In this document: positions 1 to 15,400 of the stretch, piece after piece | Numbering within the stretch: position 1 is the first letter of the stretch | Layout of the letters: every line of letters begins with the position of its first letter | Position numbers and translations under genes: made by a program | NCBI GenBank assembly: GCA_036250195.1 | Contig: JAVHZZ010000067.1 | Location: forward strand, 496,001 to 560,000 | DNA: 64,000 nucleotides | DNA from: Mixophyes australis | Taxonomy: Eukaryota; Chordata; Amphibia; Anura; Limnodynastidae | Reading direction: 5' to 3' | The notes under the pieces: model-generated | What the model saw: the letters and a program-made list of their open reading frames with translations, nothing else | Databases searched by the model: none | What the model was told of the DNA's origin: nothing

Positions 1-3000
1 CTATATTACTACTTTCACTGTTTCTACAGTCCCAAAAAATAGGAACTGCAATCTATATTATTACGTTCACTGTTTAAGCAGTCCAAAAAAAAAAGAACTG
101 CAATCTATATTACTACGTTCACTGTTTAAGCAGTCCAAAAAAATAGGAACTGCAATCTATATTACTACGTTCACTGTTTCTGCAGTCCCAAAAAATAGGA
201 ACTGCAATCTATATTACTACTTTCACTGTTGAAGCAGTCCAAAAAATAGGAACTGCAATCTATATTACTACGTTCACTGTTTCTGCAGTCCCAAAAAATA
301 GGAACTGCAATCTATATTACTACGTTCACTGTTTCTGCAGTCCCAAAAAATAGGAACTGCAATCTATATTACTACGTTCACTGTTTAAGCAGTCCAAAAA
401 AAAAAGAACTGCAATCTATATTACTAAGTTCACTGTTTAAGCAGTCAAAAAAAATAGGAACTGCAATCTATATTACTACGTTGACTGTTTCTGCAGTCCC
501 AAAAAATAGGAACTGCAATCTATATTACTACTTTCACTGTTGAAGCAGTCCAAAAAATAGGAACTGCAATCTATATTACTACGTTCACTGTTGAAGCAGT
601 CCCAAAAAATAGGAACTGCAATCTATATTACTACGTTCACTGTTTCTGCAGTCCCAAAAAATAGGAACTGCAATCTATATTACTACATTCACTGTTTCAG
701 CAGTCCAAAAAATAGGAACTGCAATCTATATTACTACGTTCACTGTTTCTGCAGTCCCAAAAAATAGGAACTGCAATCTATATTACTACGTTCACTGTTT
801 CTGCAGTCCCAAAAAATAGGAACTGCAATCTATATTACTACTTTCACTGTTGAAGCAGTCCAAAAAATAGGAACTGCAATCTATATTACTACGTTCACTG
901 TTTCTGCAGTCCCAAAAAATAGGAACTGAAATCTATATTACTACGTTCACTGTTTCTGCAGTCCCAAAAAATAGGAACTGCAATCTATATTACTACTTTC
1001 ACTGTTTCTGCAGTCCCAAAAAATAGGAAGTGCAATCTATATTACTACGTTCACTGTTTAAGCAGTCCCAAAAAATAGGAACTGCAATCTATATTACTAC
1101 GTTCACTGTTTCTGCAGTCCCAAAAAATAGGAACTGCAATCTATATTACTACTTTCACTGTTTCTGCAGTCCCAAAAAATAGGAACTGCAATCTATATTA
1201 CTACGTTCACTGTTTCTGCAGTCCCAAAAAATAGGAACTGCAATCTATATTACTACATTCACTGTTTCAGCAGTCCAAAAAATAGGAACTGCAATCTATA
1301 TTACTACGTTCACTGTTTCTGCAGTCCCAAAAAATAGGAACTGCAATCTATATTACTACGTTCACAGTTTGTGCAGTCCAAAAAAATAGGAACTGCAATC
1401 TATATTACTACATTCACTGTTTCAGCAGTCCAAAAAATAGGAACTGCAATCTATATTACTACGTTCACTGTTTCTGCAGTCCCAAAAAATAGGAACTGCA
1501 ATCTATATTACTACTTTCACTGTTTCTGCAGTCCCAAAAAATAGGAACTGCAATCTATATTACTACGTTCACTGTTTAAGCAGTCCAAAAAAATAGGAAC
1601 TGCAATCTATATTACTACATTCACTGTTTCAGCAGTCCAAAAAATAGGAACTGCAATCTATATTACTACTTTCACTGTTTCTGCAGTCCCAAAAAATAGG
1701 AACTGCAATCTATATTACTACTTTCACTGTTGAAACAGTCCAAAAAATAGGAACTGCAATCTATATTACTACGTTCACTGTTTCTGCAGTCCCAAAAAAT
1801 AGGAACTGCAATCTATATTACTACATTCACTGTTTCAGCAGTCCAAAAAATAGGAACTGCAATCTATATTACTACGTTCACTGTTTCTGCAGTCCCAAAA
1901 AATAGGAACTGCAATCTATATTACTACATTCACTGTTTCAGCAGTCCAAAAAATAGGAACTGCAATCTATATTACTACGTTCACTGTTTCTGCAGTCCCA
2001 AAAAATAGGAACTGCAATCTATATTACTACTTTCACTGTTTCTGCAGTCCCAAAAAATAGGAACTGCAATCTATATTACTACGTTCACTGTTTCTGCAGT
2101 CCAAAAAAATAGGAACTGCAATCTATATTACTACATTCACTGTTTCAGCAGTCCAAAAAATAGGAACTGCAATCTATATTACTACTTTCACTGTTTCTGC
2201 AGTCCCAAAAAATAGGAACTGCAATCTATATTACTACTTTCACTGTTGAAACAGTCCAAAAAATAGGAACTGCAATCTATATTACTACGTTCACTGTTTC
2301 TGCAGTCCCAAAAAATAGGAACTGCAATCTATATTACTACGTTCACTGTTTCTGCAGTCCCAAAAAATAGGAACTGCAATCTATATTACTACGCTCACTG
2401 TTTAAGCAGTCCAAAAAAAAAAGAACTACAATCTATATTACTACGTTCACTGTTTAAGCAGTCCAAAAAAATAGGAACCGCAATCTATATTACTACGTTC
2501 ACTGTTTCTGCAGTCCCAAAAAATAGGAACTGCAATCTATATTACTACTTTCACTGTTGAAGCAGTCCCAAAAAATAGGAACTGCAATCTATATTACTAC
2601 GTTCACTGTTTAAGCAGTCCAAAAAAAAAAGAACTGCAATCTATATTACTACGTTCACTGTTTAAGCAGTCCAAAAAAATAGGAACTGCAATCTATATTA
2701 CTACGTTCACTGTTTCTGCAGTCCCAAAAAATAGGAACTGCAATCTATATTACTACTTTCACTGTTGAAGCAGTCCAAAAAATAGGAACTGCAATCTATA
2801 TTACTACGTTCACTGTTTCTGCAGTCCCAAAAAATAGGAACTGCAATCTATATTACTACGTTCACTGTTTCTGCAGTCCCAAAAAATAGGAACTGCAATC
2901 TATATTACTACGTTCACTGTTTCTGCAGTCCCAAAAAATAGGAACTGCAATCTATATTACTACTTTCACTGTTGAAGCAGTCCAAAAAATAGGAACTGCA

Positions 3001-6000
3001 ATCTATATTACTACGTTCACTGTTTCTGCAGTCCCAAAAAATAGGAACTGCAATCTATATTACTACGTTCACTGTTTCTGCAGTCCCAAAAAATAGGAAC
3101 TGCAATCTATATTACTACGTTCACTGTTTAAGCAGTCCCAAAAAATAGGAACTGCAATCTATATTACTACGTTCACTGTTTAAGCAGTCCAAAAAAAAAA
3201 GAACTGCAATCTATATTACTACGTTCACTGTTTAAGCAGTCCAAAAAAATAGGAACTGCAATCTATATTACTACGTTCACTGTTTGTGCAGTCCAAAAAA
3301 ATAGGAACTGCAATCTATATTACTACATTCACTATTTTAGCAGTCCAAAAAATAGGAACTGCAATCTATATTACTACGTTCACTGTTTCTGCAGTCCCAA
3401 AAAATAGGAACTGCAATCTATATTACTACGTTCACTGTTTCTGCAGTCCCAAAAAATAGGAACTGCAATCTATATTACTACTTTCACTGTTGAAACAGTC
3501 CAAAAAATAGGAACTGCAATCTATATTACTACGTTCACTGTTTCTGCAGTCCCAAAAAATAGGAACTGCAATCTATATTACTACGTTCACTGTTTCTGCA
3601 GTCCCAAAAAATAGGAACTGCAATCTATATTACTACGTTTACTGTTTAAGCAGTCCAAAAAAAAAAGAACTGCAATCTATATTACTACGTTCACTGTTTA
3701 AGCAGTCCAAAAAAATAGGAACTGCAATCTATATTACTACGTTCACTGTTTAAGCAGTCCAAAAAAATAGGAACTGCAATCTATATTACTACGTTCACTG
3801 TTTCTGCAGTCCCAAAGAATAGGACCTGCAATCTATATTACTACTTTCACTGTTGAAGCAGTCCAAAATATAGGAACTGCAATCTATATTACTACGTTCA
3901 CTGTTTCTGCAGTCCCAAAAAATAGGAACTGCAATCTATATTACTACGTTCACTGTTTCTGCAATCCCAAAAAATAGGAACTGCAATCTATATTACTACG
4001 TTCACTGTTTAAGCAGTCCAAAAAAAAAAGAACTGCAATCTATATTACTACGTTCAATGTTTAAGCAGTCCAAAAAAATAGGAACTGCAATCTATATTAC
4101 TACGTTCACTGTTTCTGCAGTCCCAAAAAATAGGAACTGCAATCTATATTTCTACTTTCACTGTTGAAGCAGTCCAAAAAATAGGAACTGCAATCTATAT
4201 TACTACGTTCACTGTTTCTGCAGTCCCAAAAAATAGGAACTGCAATCTATATTACTACGTTCACTGTTTCTGCAGTCCCAAAAAATAGGAACTGCAATCT
4301 ATATTACTACTTTCACTGTTTCTGCAGTCCCAAAAAATAGGAACTGCAATCTATATTACTACGTTCACTGTTTAAGCAGTCCAAAAAAAAAAGAACTGCA
4401 ATCTATATTACTACGTTCACTGTTTAAGCAGTCCAAAAAAATAGCAACTGCAATCTATATTACTACGTTCACTGTTTAAGCAGTCCAAAAAAATAGGAAC
4501 TGCAATCTATATTACTACGTTCACTGTTTCTGCAGTCCCAAAAAATAGGAACTGCAATCTATATTACTACTTTCACTGTTTCTACAGTCCCAAAAAATAG
4601 GAACTGCAATCTATATTATTACGTTCACTGTTTAAGCAGTCCAAAAAAAAAAGAACTGCAATCTATATTACTACGTTCACTGTTTAAGCAGTCCAAAAAA
4701 ATAGGAACTGCAATCTATATTACTACGTTCACTGTTTCTGCAGTCCCAAAAAATAGGAACTGCAATCTATATTACTACTTTCACTGTTGAAGCAGTCCAA
4801 AAAATAGGAACTGCAATCTATATTACTACGTTCACTGTTTCTGCAGTCCCAAAAAATAGGAACTGCAATCTATATTACTACGTTCACTGTTTCTGCAGTC
4901 CCAAAAAATAGGAACTGCAATCTATATTACTACGTTCACTGTTTAAGCAGTCCAAAAAAAAAAGAACTGCAATCTATATTACTAAGTTCACTGTTTAAGC
5001 AGTCAAAAAAAATAGGAACTGCAATCTATATTACTACGTTGACTGTTTCTGCAGTCCCAAAAAATAGGAACTGCAATCTATATTACTACTTTCACTGTTG
5101 AAGCAGTCCAAAAAATAGGAACTGCAATCTATATTACTACGTTCACTGTTGAAGCAGTCCCAAAAAATAGGAACTGCAATCTATATTACTACGTTCACTG
5201 TTTCTGCAGTCCCAAAAAATAGGAACTGCAATCTATATTACTACATTCACTGTTTCAGCAGTCCAAAAAATAGGAACTGCAATCTATATTACTACGTTCA
5301 CTGTTTCTGCAGTCCCAAAAAATAGGAACTGCAATCTATATTACTACGTTCACTGTTTCTGCAGTCCCAAAAAATAGGAACTGCAATCTATATTACTACT
5401 TTCACTGTTGAAGCAGTCCAAAAAATAGGAACTGCAATCTATATTACTACGTTCACTGTTTCTGCAGTCCCAAAAAATAGGAACTGAAATCTATATTACT
5501 ACGTTCACTGTTTCTGCAGTCCCAAAAAATAGGAACTGCAATCTATATTACTACTTTCACTGTTTCTGCAGTCCCAAAAAATAGGAAGTGCAATCTATAT
5601 TACTACGTTCACTGTTTAAGCAGTCCCAAAAAATAGGAACTGCAATCTATATTACTACGTTCACTGTTTCTGCAGTCCCAAAAAATAGGAACTGCAATCT
5701 ATATTACTACTTTCACTGTTTCTGCAGTCCCAAAAAATAGGAACTGCAATCTATATTACTACGTTCACTGTTTCTGCAGTCCCAAAAAATAGGAACTGCA
5801 ATCTATATTACTACATTCACTGTTTCAGCAGTCCAAAAAATAGGAACTGCAATCTATATTACTACGTTCACTGTTTCTGCAGTCCCAAAAAATAGGAACT
5901 GCAATCTATATTACTACGTTCACAGTTTGTGCAGTCCAAAAAAATAGGAACTGCAATCTATATTACTACATTCACTGTTTCAGCAGTCCAAAAAATAGGA

Positions 6001-7365
6001 ACTGCAATCTATATTACTACGTTCACTGTTTCTGCAGTCCCAAAAAATAGGAACTGCAATCTATATTACTACTTTCACTGTTTCTGCAGTCCCAAAAAAT
6101 AGGAACTGCAATCTATATTACTACGTTCACTGTTTAAGCAGTCCAAAAAAATAGGAACTGCAATCTATATTACTACATTCACTGTTTCAGCAGTCCAAAA
6201 AATAGGAACTGCAATCTATATTACTACTTTCACTGTTTCTGCAGTCCCAAAAAATAGGAACTGCAATCTATATTACTACTTTCACTGTTGAAACAGTCCA
6301 AAAAATAGGAACTGCAATCTATATTACTACGTTCACTGTTTCTGCAGTCCCAAAAAATAGGAACTGCAATCTATATTACTACATTCACTGTTTCAGCAGT
6401 CCAAAAAATAGGAACTGCAATCTATATTACTACGTTCACTGTTTCTGCAGTCCCAAAAAATAGGAACTGCAATCTATATTACTACATTCACTGTTTCAGC
6501 AGTCCAAAAAATAGGAACTGCAATCTATATTACTACGTTCACTGTTTCTGCAGTCCCAAAAAATAGGAACTGCAATCTATATTACTACTTTCACTGTTTC
6601 TGCAGTCCCAAAAAATAGGAACTGCAATCTATATTACTACGTTCACTGTTTCTGCAGTCCAAAAAAATAGGAACTGCAATCTATATTACTACATTCACTG
6701 TTTCAGCAGTCCAAAAAATAGGAACTGCAATCTATATTACTACTTTCACTGTTTCTGCAGTCCCAAAAAATAGGAACTGCAATCTATATTACTACTTTCA
6801 CTGTTGAAACAGTCCAAAAAATAGGAACTGCAATCTATATTACTACGTTCACTGTTTCTGCAGTCCCAAAAAATAGGAACTGCAATCTATATTACTACGT
6901 TCACTGTTTCTGCAGTCCCAAAAAATAGGAACTGCAATCTATATTACTACGCTCACTGTTTAAGCAGTCCAAAAAAAAAAGAACTACAATCTATATTACT
7001 ACGTTCACTGTTTAAGCAGTCCAAAAAAATAGGAACCGCAATCTATATTACTACGTTCACTGTTTCTGCAGTCCCAAAAAATAGGAACTGCAATCTATAT
7101 TACTACGTTCACTGTTTAAGCAGTCCAAAAAAAAAAGAACTGCAATCTATATTACTACGTTCACTGTTTAAGCAGTCCAAAAAAATAGGAACTGCAATCT
7201 ATATTACTACGTTCACTGTTTCTGCAGTCCCAAAAAATAGGAACTGCAATCTATATTACTACTTTCACTGTTGAAGCAGTCCAAAAAATAGGAACTGCAA
7301 TCTATATTACTACGTTCACTGTTTCTGCAGTCCCAAAAAATAGGAACTGCAATCTATATTACTAC
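1..7365. repeat. Tandem duplication inside satellite, 4,558-bp offset
   Basis: Rare monomer variants recur at a constant offset of 4,558 bp: CTACAG (about 24 and 4582), CTAAGTT (424/4982), GAACTGAAAT (923/5481), GGAAGTG (1026/5584), TTCACAG (1361/5919) and GCTCACTG (near 2393/6951). The right copy starts at 4559. It loses one 52-bp monomer after about 7106 and then follows the left copy at offset 4,506 until about 2859/7365. The left copy may begin outside the window. The copies look near-identical, so the event is recent. Markers were compared by eye, not by full alignment. Confidence 0.85.
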
Positions 7366-9432
7366 TTTCACTGTTTCTGCAGTCCCAAAAAATAGGAACT
7401 GCAATCTATATTACTACGTTCACTGTTTAAGCAGTCCAAAAAAAAAAGAACTGCAATCTATATTACTACGTTCACTGTTTAAGCAGTCCAAAAAAATAGG
7501 AACTGCAATCTATATTACTACGTTCACTGTTTAAGCAGTCCAAAAAAATAGGAACTGCAATCTATATTACTACGTTCACTGTTTCTGCAGTCCCAAAAAA
7601 TAGGAACTGCAATCTATATTACTACTTTCACTGTTTCTGCAGTCCCAAAAAATAGGAACTGCAATCAATATTACTACGTTCACTGTTTAAGCAGTCCAAA
7701 AAAAAAAGAACTGCAATCTATATTACTACGTTCACTGTTTAAGCAGTCCAAAAAAATAGGAACTGCAATCTATATTACTACGTTCACTGTTTCTGCAGTC
7801 CCAAAAAATAGGAACTGCAATCTATATTACTACTTTCACTGTTGAAGCAGTCCAAAAAATAGGAACTGCAATCTATATTACTACGTTCACTGTTTCTGCA
7901 GTCCCAAAAAATAGGAACTGCAATCTATATTACTACGTTCACTGTTTCTGCAGTCCCAAAAAATAGGAACTGCAATCTATATTACTACGTTCACTGTTTA
8001 AGCAGCCCAAAAAAAAAAGAACTGCAATCTATATTACTACGTTCACTGTTTAAGCAGTCAAAAAAAATAGGAACTGCAATCTATATTACTACGTTCACTG
8101 TTTCTGCAGTCCCAAAAAATAGGAACTGCAATCTATATTACTACTTTCACTGTTGAAGCAGTCCAAAAAATAGGAACTGCAATCTATATTACTACGTTCA
8201 CTGTTGAAGCAGTCCCAAAAAATAGGAACTGCAATCTATATTACTACGTTCACTGTTTCTGCAGTCCCAAAAAATAGGAACTGCAATCTATATTACTACA
8301 TTCACTGTTTCAGCAGTCCAAAAAATAGGAACTGCAATCTATATTACTACGTTCACTGTTTCTGCAGTCCCAAAAAATAGGAACTGCAATCTATATTACT
8401 ACGTTCACTGTTTGTGCAGTCCAAAAAAATAGGAACTGCAATCTATATTACTACATTCACTGTTTCAGCAGTCCAAAAAATAGGAACTGCAATCTATATT
8501 ACTACGTTCACTGTTTCTGCAGTCCCAAAAAATAGGAACTGCAATCTATATTACTACTTTCACTGTTTCTGCAGTCCCAAAAAATAGGAACTGCAATCTA
8601 TATTACTACTTTCACTGTTGAAACAGTCCAAAAAATAGGAACTGCAATCTATATTACTACGTTCACTGTTTCTGCAGTCCCAAAAAATAGGAACTGCAAT
8701 CTATATTACTACTTTCACTGTTGAAGCAGTCCAAAAAATAGGAACTGCAATCTATATTACTACGTTCACTGTTTCTGCAGTCCCAAAAAATAGGAACTGC
8801 AATCTATATTACTACGTTCACTGTTTCTGCAGTCCCAAAAAATAGGAACTGCAATCTATATTACTACGTTCACTGTTTCTGCAGTCCCAAAAAATAGGAA
8901 CTGCAATCTATATTACTACGTTCACTGTTTAAGCAGTCCAAAAAAAAAAGAACTGCAATCTATATTACTACGTTCACTGTTTAAGCAGTCCAAAAAAATA
9001 GGAACTGCAATCTATATTACTACGTTCACTGTTTCTGCAGTCCCAAAAAATAGGAACTGCAATCTATATTACTACTTTCACTGTTGAAGCAGTCCCAAAA
9101 AATAGGAACTGCAATCTATATTACTACGTTCACTGTTTAAGCAGTCCAAAAAAAAAAGAACTGCAATCTATATTACTACGTTCACTGTTTAAGCAGTCCA
9201 AAAAAATAGGAACTGCAATCTATATTACTACGTTCACTGTTTCTGCAGTCCCAAAAAATAGGAACTGCAATCTATATTACTACTTTCACTGTTGAAGCAG
9301 TCCAAAAAATAGGAACTGCAATCTATATTACTACGTTCACTGTTTCTGCAGTCCCAAAAAATAGGAACTGAAATCTATATTACTACGTTCACTGTTTCTG
9401 CAGTCCCAAAAAATAGGAACTGCAATCTATAT

Positions 9433-12400
9433 TACTACGTTCACTGTTTAAGCAGTCCCAAAAAATAGGAACTGCAATCTATATTACTACGTTCACTGTT
9501 TCTGCAGTCCCAAAAAATAGGAACTGCAATCTATATTACTACTTTCACTGTTTCTGCAGTCCCAAAAAATAGGAACTGCAATCTATATTACTACTTTCAC
9601 TGTTTCTGCAGTCCCAAAAAATAGGAACTGCAATCTATATTACTACATTCACTGTTTCAGCAGTCCAAAAAATAGGAACTGCAATCTATATTACTACGTT
9701 CACTGTTTCTGCAGTCCCAAAAAATAGGAACTGCAATCTATATTACTACATTCACAGTTTGTGCAGTCCAAAAAAATAGGAACTGCAATCTATATTACTA
9801 CATTCACTGTTTCAGCAGTCCAAAAAATAGGAACTGCAATCTATATTACTACGTTCACTGTTTCTGCAGTCCCAAAAAATAGGAACTGCAATCTATATTA
9901 CTACTTTCACTGTTTCTGCAGTCCCAAAAAATAGGAACTGCAATCTATATTACTACGTTCACTGTTTCTGCAGTCCCAAAAAATAGGAACTGCAATCTAT
10001 ATTACTACGTTCACTGTTTCTGCAGTCCCAAAAAATAGGAACTGCAATCTATATTACTACGTTCACTGTTTCTGCAGTCCCAAAAAATAGGAACTGCAAT
10101 CTATATTACTACGTTCACTGTTTAAGCAGTCCCAAAAAATAGGAACTGCAATCTATATTACTACTTTCACTGTTTCTGCAGTCCCAAAAAATAGGAACTG
10201 CAATCTATATTACTACGTTCACTGTTTAAGCAGTCCAAAAAAAAAAGAACTGCAATCTATATTACTACGTTCACTATTTAAGCAGTCCAAAAAAATAGGA
10301 ACTGCAATCTATATTACTACGTTCACTGTTTGTGCAGTCCAAAAAAATAGGAACTGCAATCTATATTACTACATTCACTATTTCAGCAGTCCAAAAAATA
10401 GGAACTGCAATCTATATTACTACGTTCACTGTTTCTGCAGTCCCAAAAAATAGGAACTTCAATCTATATTACTACTTTCACTGTTTCTGCAGTCCCAAAA
10501 AATAGGAACTGCAATCTATATTACTACTTTCACTGTTGAAACAGTCCAAAAAATAGGAACTGCAATCTATATTACTACGTTCACTGTTTCTGCAGTCCCA
10601 AAAAATAGGAACTGCAATCTATATTACTACGTTCACTGTTTCTGCAGTCCCAAAAAATAGGAACTGCAATCTATATTACTACGTTTACTGTTTAAGCAGT
10701 CCAAAAAAAAAAGAACTGCAATCTATATTACTACGTTCACTGTTTAAGCAGTCCAAAAAAATAGGAACTGCAATCTATATTACTACGTTCACTGTTTAAG
10801 CAGTCCAAAAAAATAGGAACTGCAATCTATATTACTACGTTCACTGTTTCTGCAGTCCCAAAAAATAGGAACTGCAATCTATATTACTACTTTCACTGTT
10901 GAAGCAGTCCCAAAAAATAGGAACTGCAATCTATATTACTACGTTCACTGTTTCTGCAGTCCCAAAAAATAGGAACTGCAATCTATATTACTACGTTCAC
11001 TGTTTCTGCAGTCCCAAAAAATAGGAACTGCAATCTATATTACTACGTTCACTGTTTAAGCAGTCCCAAAAAATAGGAACTGCAATCTATATTACTACTT
11101 TCACTGTTTCTGCAGTCCCAAAAAATAGGAACTGCAATCTATATTACTACGTTCACTGTTTAAGCAGTCCAAAAAAAAAAGAACTGCAATCTATATTACT
11201 ACGTTCACTATTTAAGCAGTCCAAAAAAATAGGAACTGCAATCTATATTACTACGTTCACTGTTTGTGCAGTCCAAAAAAATAGGAACTGCAATCTATAT
11301 TACTACATTCACTATTTCAGCAGTCCAAAAAATAGGAACTGCAATCTATATTACTACGTTCACTGTTTCTGCAGTCCCAAAAAATAGGAACTTCAATCTA
11401 TATTACTACTTTCACTGTTTCTGCAGTCCCAAAAAATAGGAACTGCAATCTATATTACTACTTTCACTGTTGAAACAGTCCAAAAAATAGGAACTGCAAT
11501 CTATATTACTACGTTCACTGTTTCTGCAGTCCCAAAAAATAGGAACTGCAATCTATATTACTACGTTCACTGTTTCTGCAGTCCCAAAAAATAGGAACTG
11601 CAATCTATATTACTACGTTCACTGTTTCTGCAGTCCCAAAAAATAGGAACTGCAATCTATATTACTACGTTTACTGTTTAAGCAGTCCAAAAAAAAAAGA
11701 ACTGCAATCTATATTACTACGTTCACTGTTTAAGCAGTCCAAAAAAATAGGAACTGCAATCTATATTACTACGTTTACTGTTTAAGCAGTCCAAAAAAAT
11801 AGGAACTGCAATCTATATTACTACGTTCACTGTTTCTGCAGTCCCAAAAAATAGGAACTGCAATTTATATTACTACTTTCACTGTTTCTGCAGTCCCAAA
11901 AAATAGGAACTGCAATCTATATTACTACGTTCACTGTTTCTGCAGTCCCAAAAAATAGGAACTGCAATCTATATTACTACGTTCACTGTTTCTGCAGTCC
12001 CAAAAAATAGGAACTGCAATCTATATTACTACTTTCACTGTTGAAGCAGTCCAAAAAATAGGAACTGCAATCTATATTACTACGTTCACTGTTTCTGCAG
12101 TCCCAAAAAATAGGAACTGCAATCTATATTACTACTTTCACTGTTGAAGCAGTCCAAAAAATAGGAACTGCAATCTATATTACTACGTTCACTGTTTCTG
12201 CAGTCCCAAAAAATAGGAACTGCAATCTATATTACTACGTTCACTGTTTAAGCAGTCCCAAAAAATAGGAACTGCAATCTATATTACTACTTTCACTGTT
12301 TCTGCAGTCCCAAAAAATAGGAACTGCAATCTATATTACTACGTTCACTGTTTAAGCAGTCCAAAAAAAAAAGAACTGCAATCTATATTACTACGTTCAC

Positions 12401-15400
12401 TATTTAAGCAGTCCAAAAAAATAGGAACTGCAATCTATATTACTACGTTCACTGTTTGTGCAGTCCAAAAAAATAGGAACTGCAATCTATATTACTACAT
12501 TCACTATTTCAGCAGTCCAAAAAATAGGAACTGCAATCTATATTACTACGTTCACTGTTTCTGCAGTCCCAAAAAATAGGAACTTCAATCTATATTACTA
12601 CTTTCACTGTTTCTGCAGTCCCAAAAAATAGGAACTGCAATCTATATTACTACTTTCACTGTTGAAACAGTCCAAAAAATAGGAACTGCAATCTATATTA
12701 CTACGTTCACTGTTTCTGCAGTCCCAAAAAATAGGAACTGCAATCTATATTACTACGTTCACTGTTTCTGCAGTCCCAAAAAATAGGAACTGCAATCTAT
12801 ATTACTACGTTTACTGTTTAAGCAGTCCAAAAAAAAAAGAACTGCAATCTATATTACTACGTTCACTGTTTAAGCAGTCCAAAAAAATAGGAACTGCAAT
12901 CTATATTACTACGTTCACTGTTTCTGCAGTCCCAAAAATAGGAACTGCAATCTATATTACTACGTTCACTGTTTCTGCAGTCCCAAAAAATAGGAACTGC
13001 AATCTATATTACTACGTTCACTGTTTAAGCAGTCCAAAAAAATAGGAACTGCAATCTATATTACTACGTTCACTGTTTCTGCAGTCCCAAAAAATAGGAA
13101 CTGCAATCTATATTACTACTTTCACTGTTGAAGCAGTCCCAAAAAATAGGAACTGCAATCTATATTACTACGTTCACTGTTTCTGCAGTCCCAAAAAATA
13201 GGAACTGCAATCTATATTACTACGTTCACTGTTTCTGCAGTCCCAAAAAATAGGAACTGCCATCTATATTACTACGTTCACTGTTTCTGCAGTCCCAAAA
13301 AATAGGAACTGCAATCTATATTACTACTTTCACTGTTGAAGCAGTCCAAAAAATAGGAACTGCAATCTATATTACTACGTTCACTGTTTCTGCAGTCCCA
13401 AAAAATAGGAACTGCAATCTATATTACTACGTTCACTGTTTCTGCAGTCCCAAAAAATAGGAACTGCAATCTATATTACTACGTTCACTGTTTAAGCAGT
13501 CCCAAAAAATAGGAACTGCAATCTATATTACTACGTTCACTGTTTCTGCAGTCCCAAAAAATAGGAACTGCAATCTATATTACTACGTTCACTGTTTCTG
13601 CAGTCCCAAAAAATAGGAACTGCAATCTATATTACTACTTTCACTGTTTCTGCAGTCCCAAAAAATAGGAACTGCAATCTATATTACTACGTTCACTGTT
13701 TGTGCAGTCCAAAAAAATAGGAACTGCAATCTATATTACTACATTCACTGTTTCAGCAGTCCAAAAAATAGGAACTGCAATCTATATTACTACTTTCACT
13801 GTTTCTGCAGTCCCAAAAAATAGGAACTGCAATCTATATTACTACTTTCACTGTTGAAACAGTCCAAAAAATAGGAACTGCAATCTATATTACTACGTTC
13901 ACTGTTTCTGCAGTCCCAAAAAATAGGAACTGCAATCTATATTACTACGTTCACTGTTTCTGCAGTCCCAAAAAATAGGAACTGCAATCTATATTACTAC
14001 GCTCACTGTTTAAGCAGTCCAAAAAAAAAAGAACTACAATCTATATTACTACGTTCACTGTTTAAGCAGTCCAAAAAAATAGGAACTGCAATCTATATTA
14101 CTACGTTCACTGTTTCTGCAGTCCCAAAAAATAGGAACTGCAATCTATATTACTACTTTCACTGTTTCTGCAGTCCCAAAAAATAGGAACTGCAATCTAT
14201 ATTACTACTTTCACTGTTTCTGCAGTCCCAAAAAATAGGAACTGCAATCTATATTACTACATTCACTGTTTCAGCAGTCCAAAAAATAGGAACTGCAATC
14301 TATATTACTACGTTCACTGTTTCTGCAGTCCCAAAAAATAGGAACTGCAATCTATATTACTACATTCACAGTTTGTGCAGTCCAAAAAAATAGGAACTGC
14401 AATCTATATTACTACATTCACTGTTTCAGCAGTCCAAAAAATAGGAACTGCAATCTATATTACTACGTTCACTGTTTCTGCAGTCCCAAAAAATAGGAAC
14501 TGCAATCTATATTACTACTTTCACTGTTTCTGCAGTCCCAAAAAATAGGAACTGCAATCTATATTACTACGTTCACTGTTTCTGCAGTCCCAAAAAATAG
14601 GAACTGCAATCTATATTACTACGTTCACTGTTTCTGCAGTCCCAAAAAATAGGAACTGCAATCTATATTACTACGTTCACTGTTTCTGCAGTCCCAAAAA
14701 ATAGGAACTGCAATCTATATTACTACGTTCACTGTTTAAGCAGTCCCAAAAAATAGGAACTGCAATCTATATTACTACTTTCACTGTTTCTGCAGTCCCA
14801 AAAAATAGGAACTGCAATCTATATTACTACGTTCACTGTTTAAGCAGTCCAAAAAAAAAAGAACTGCAATCTATATTACTACGTTCACTATTTAAGCAGT
14901 CCAAAAAAATAGGAACTGCAATCTATATTACTACGTTCACTGTTTGTGCAGTCCAAAAAAATAGGAACTGCAATCTATATTACTACATTCACTATTTCAG
15001 CAGTCCAAAAAATAGGAACTGCAATCTATATTACTACGTTCACTGTTTCTGCAGTCCCAAAAAATAGGAACTTCAATCTATATTACTACTTTCACTGTTT
15101 CTGCAGTCCCAAAAAATAGGAACTGCAATCTATATTACTACTTTCACTGTTGAAACAGTCCAAAAAATAGGAACTGCAATCTATATTACTACGTTCACTG
15201 TTTCTGCAGTCCCAAAAAATAGGAACTGCAATCTATATTACTACGTTCACTGTTTCTGCAGTCCCAAAAAATAGGAACTGCAATCTATATTACTACGTTT
15301 ACTGTTTAAGCAGTCCAAAAAAAAAAGAACTGCAATCTATATTACTACGTTCACTGTTTAAGCAGTCCAAAAAAATAGGAACTGCAATCTATATTACTAC

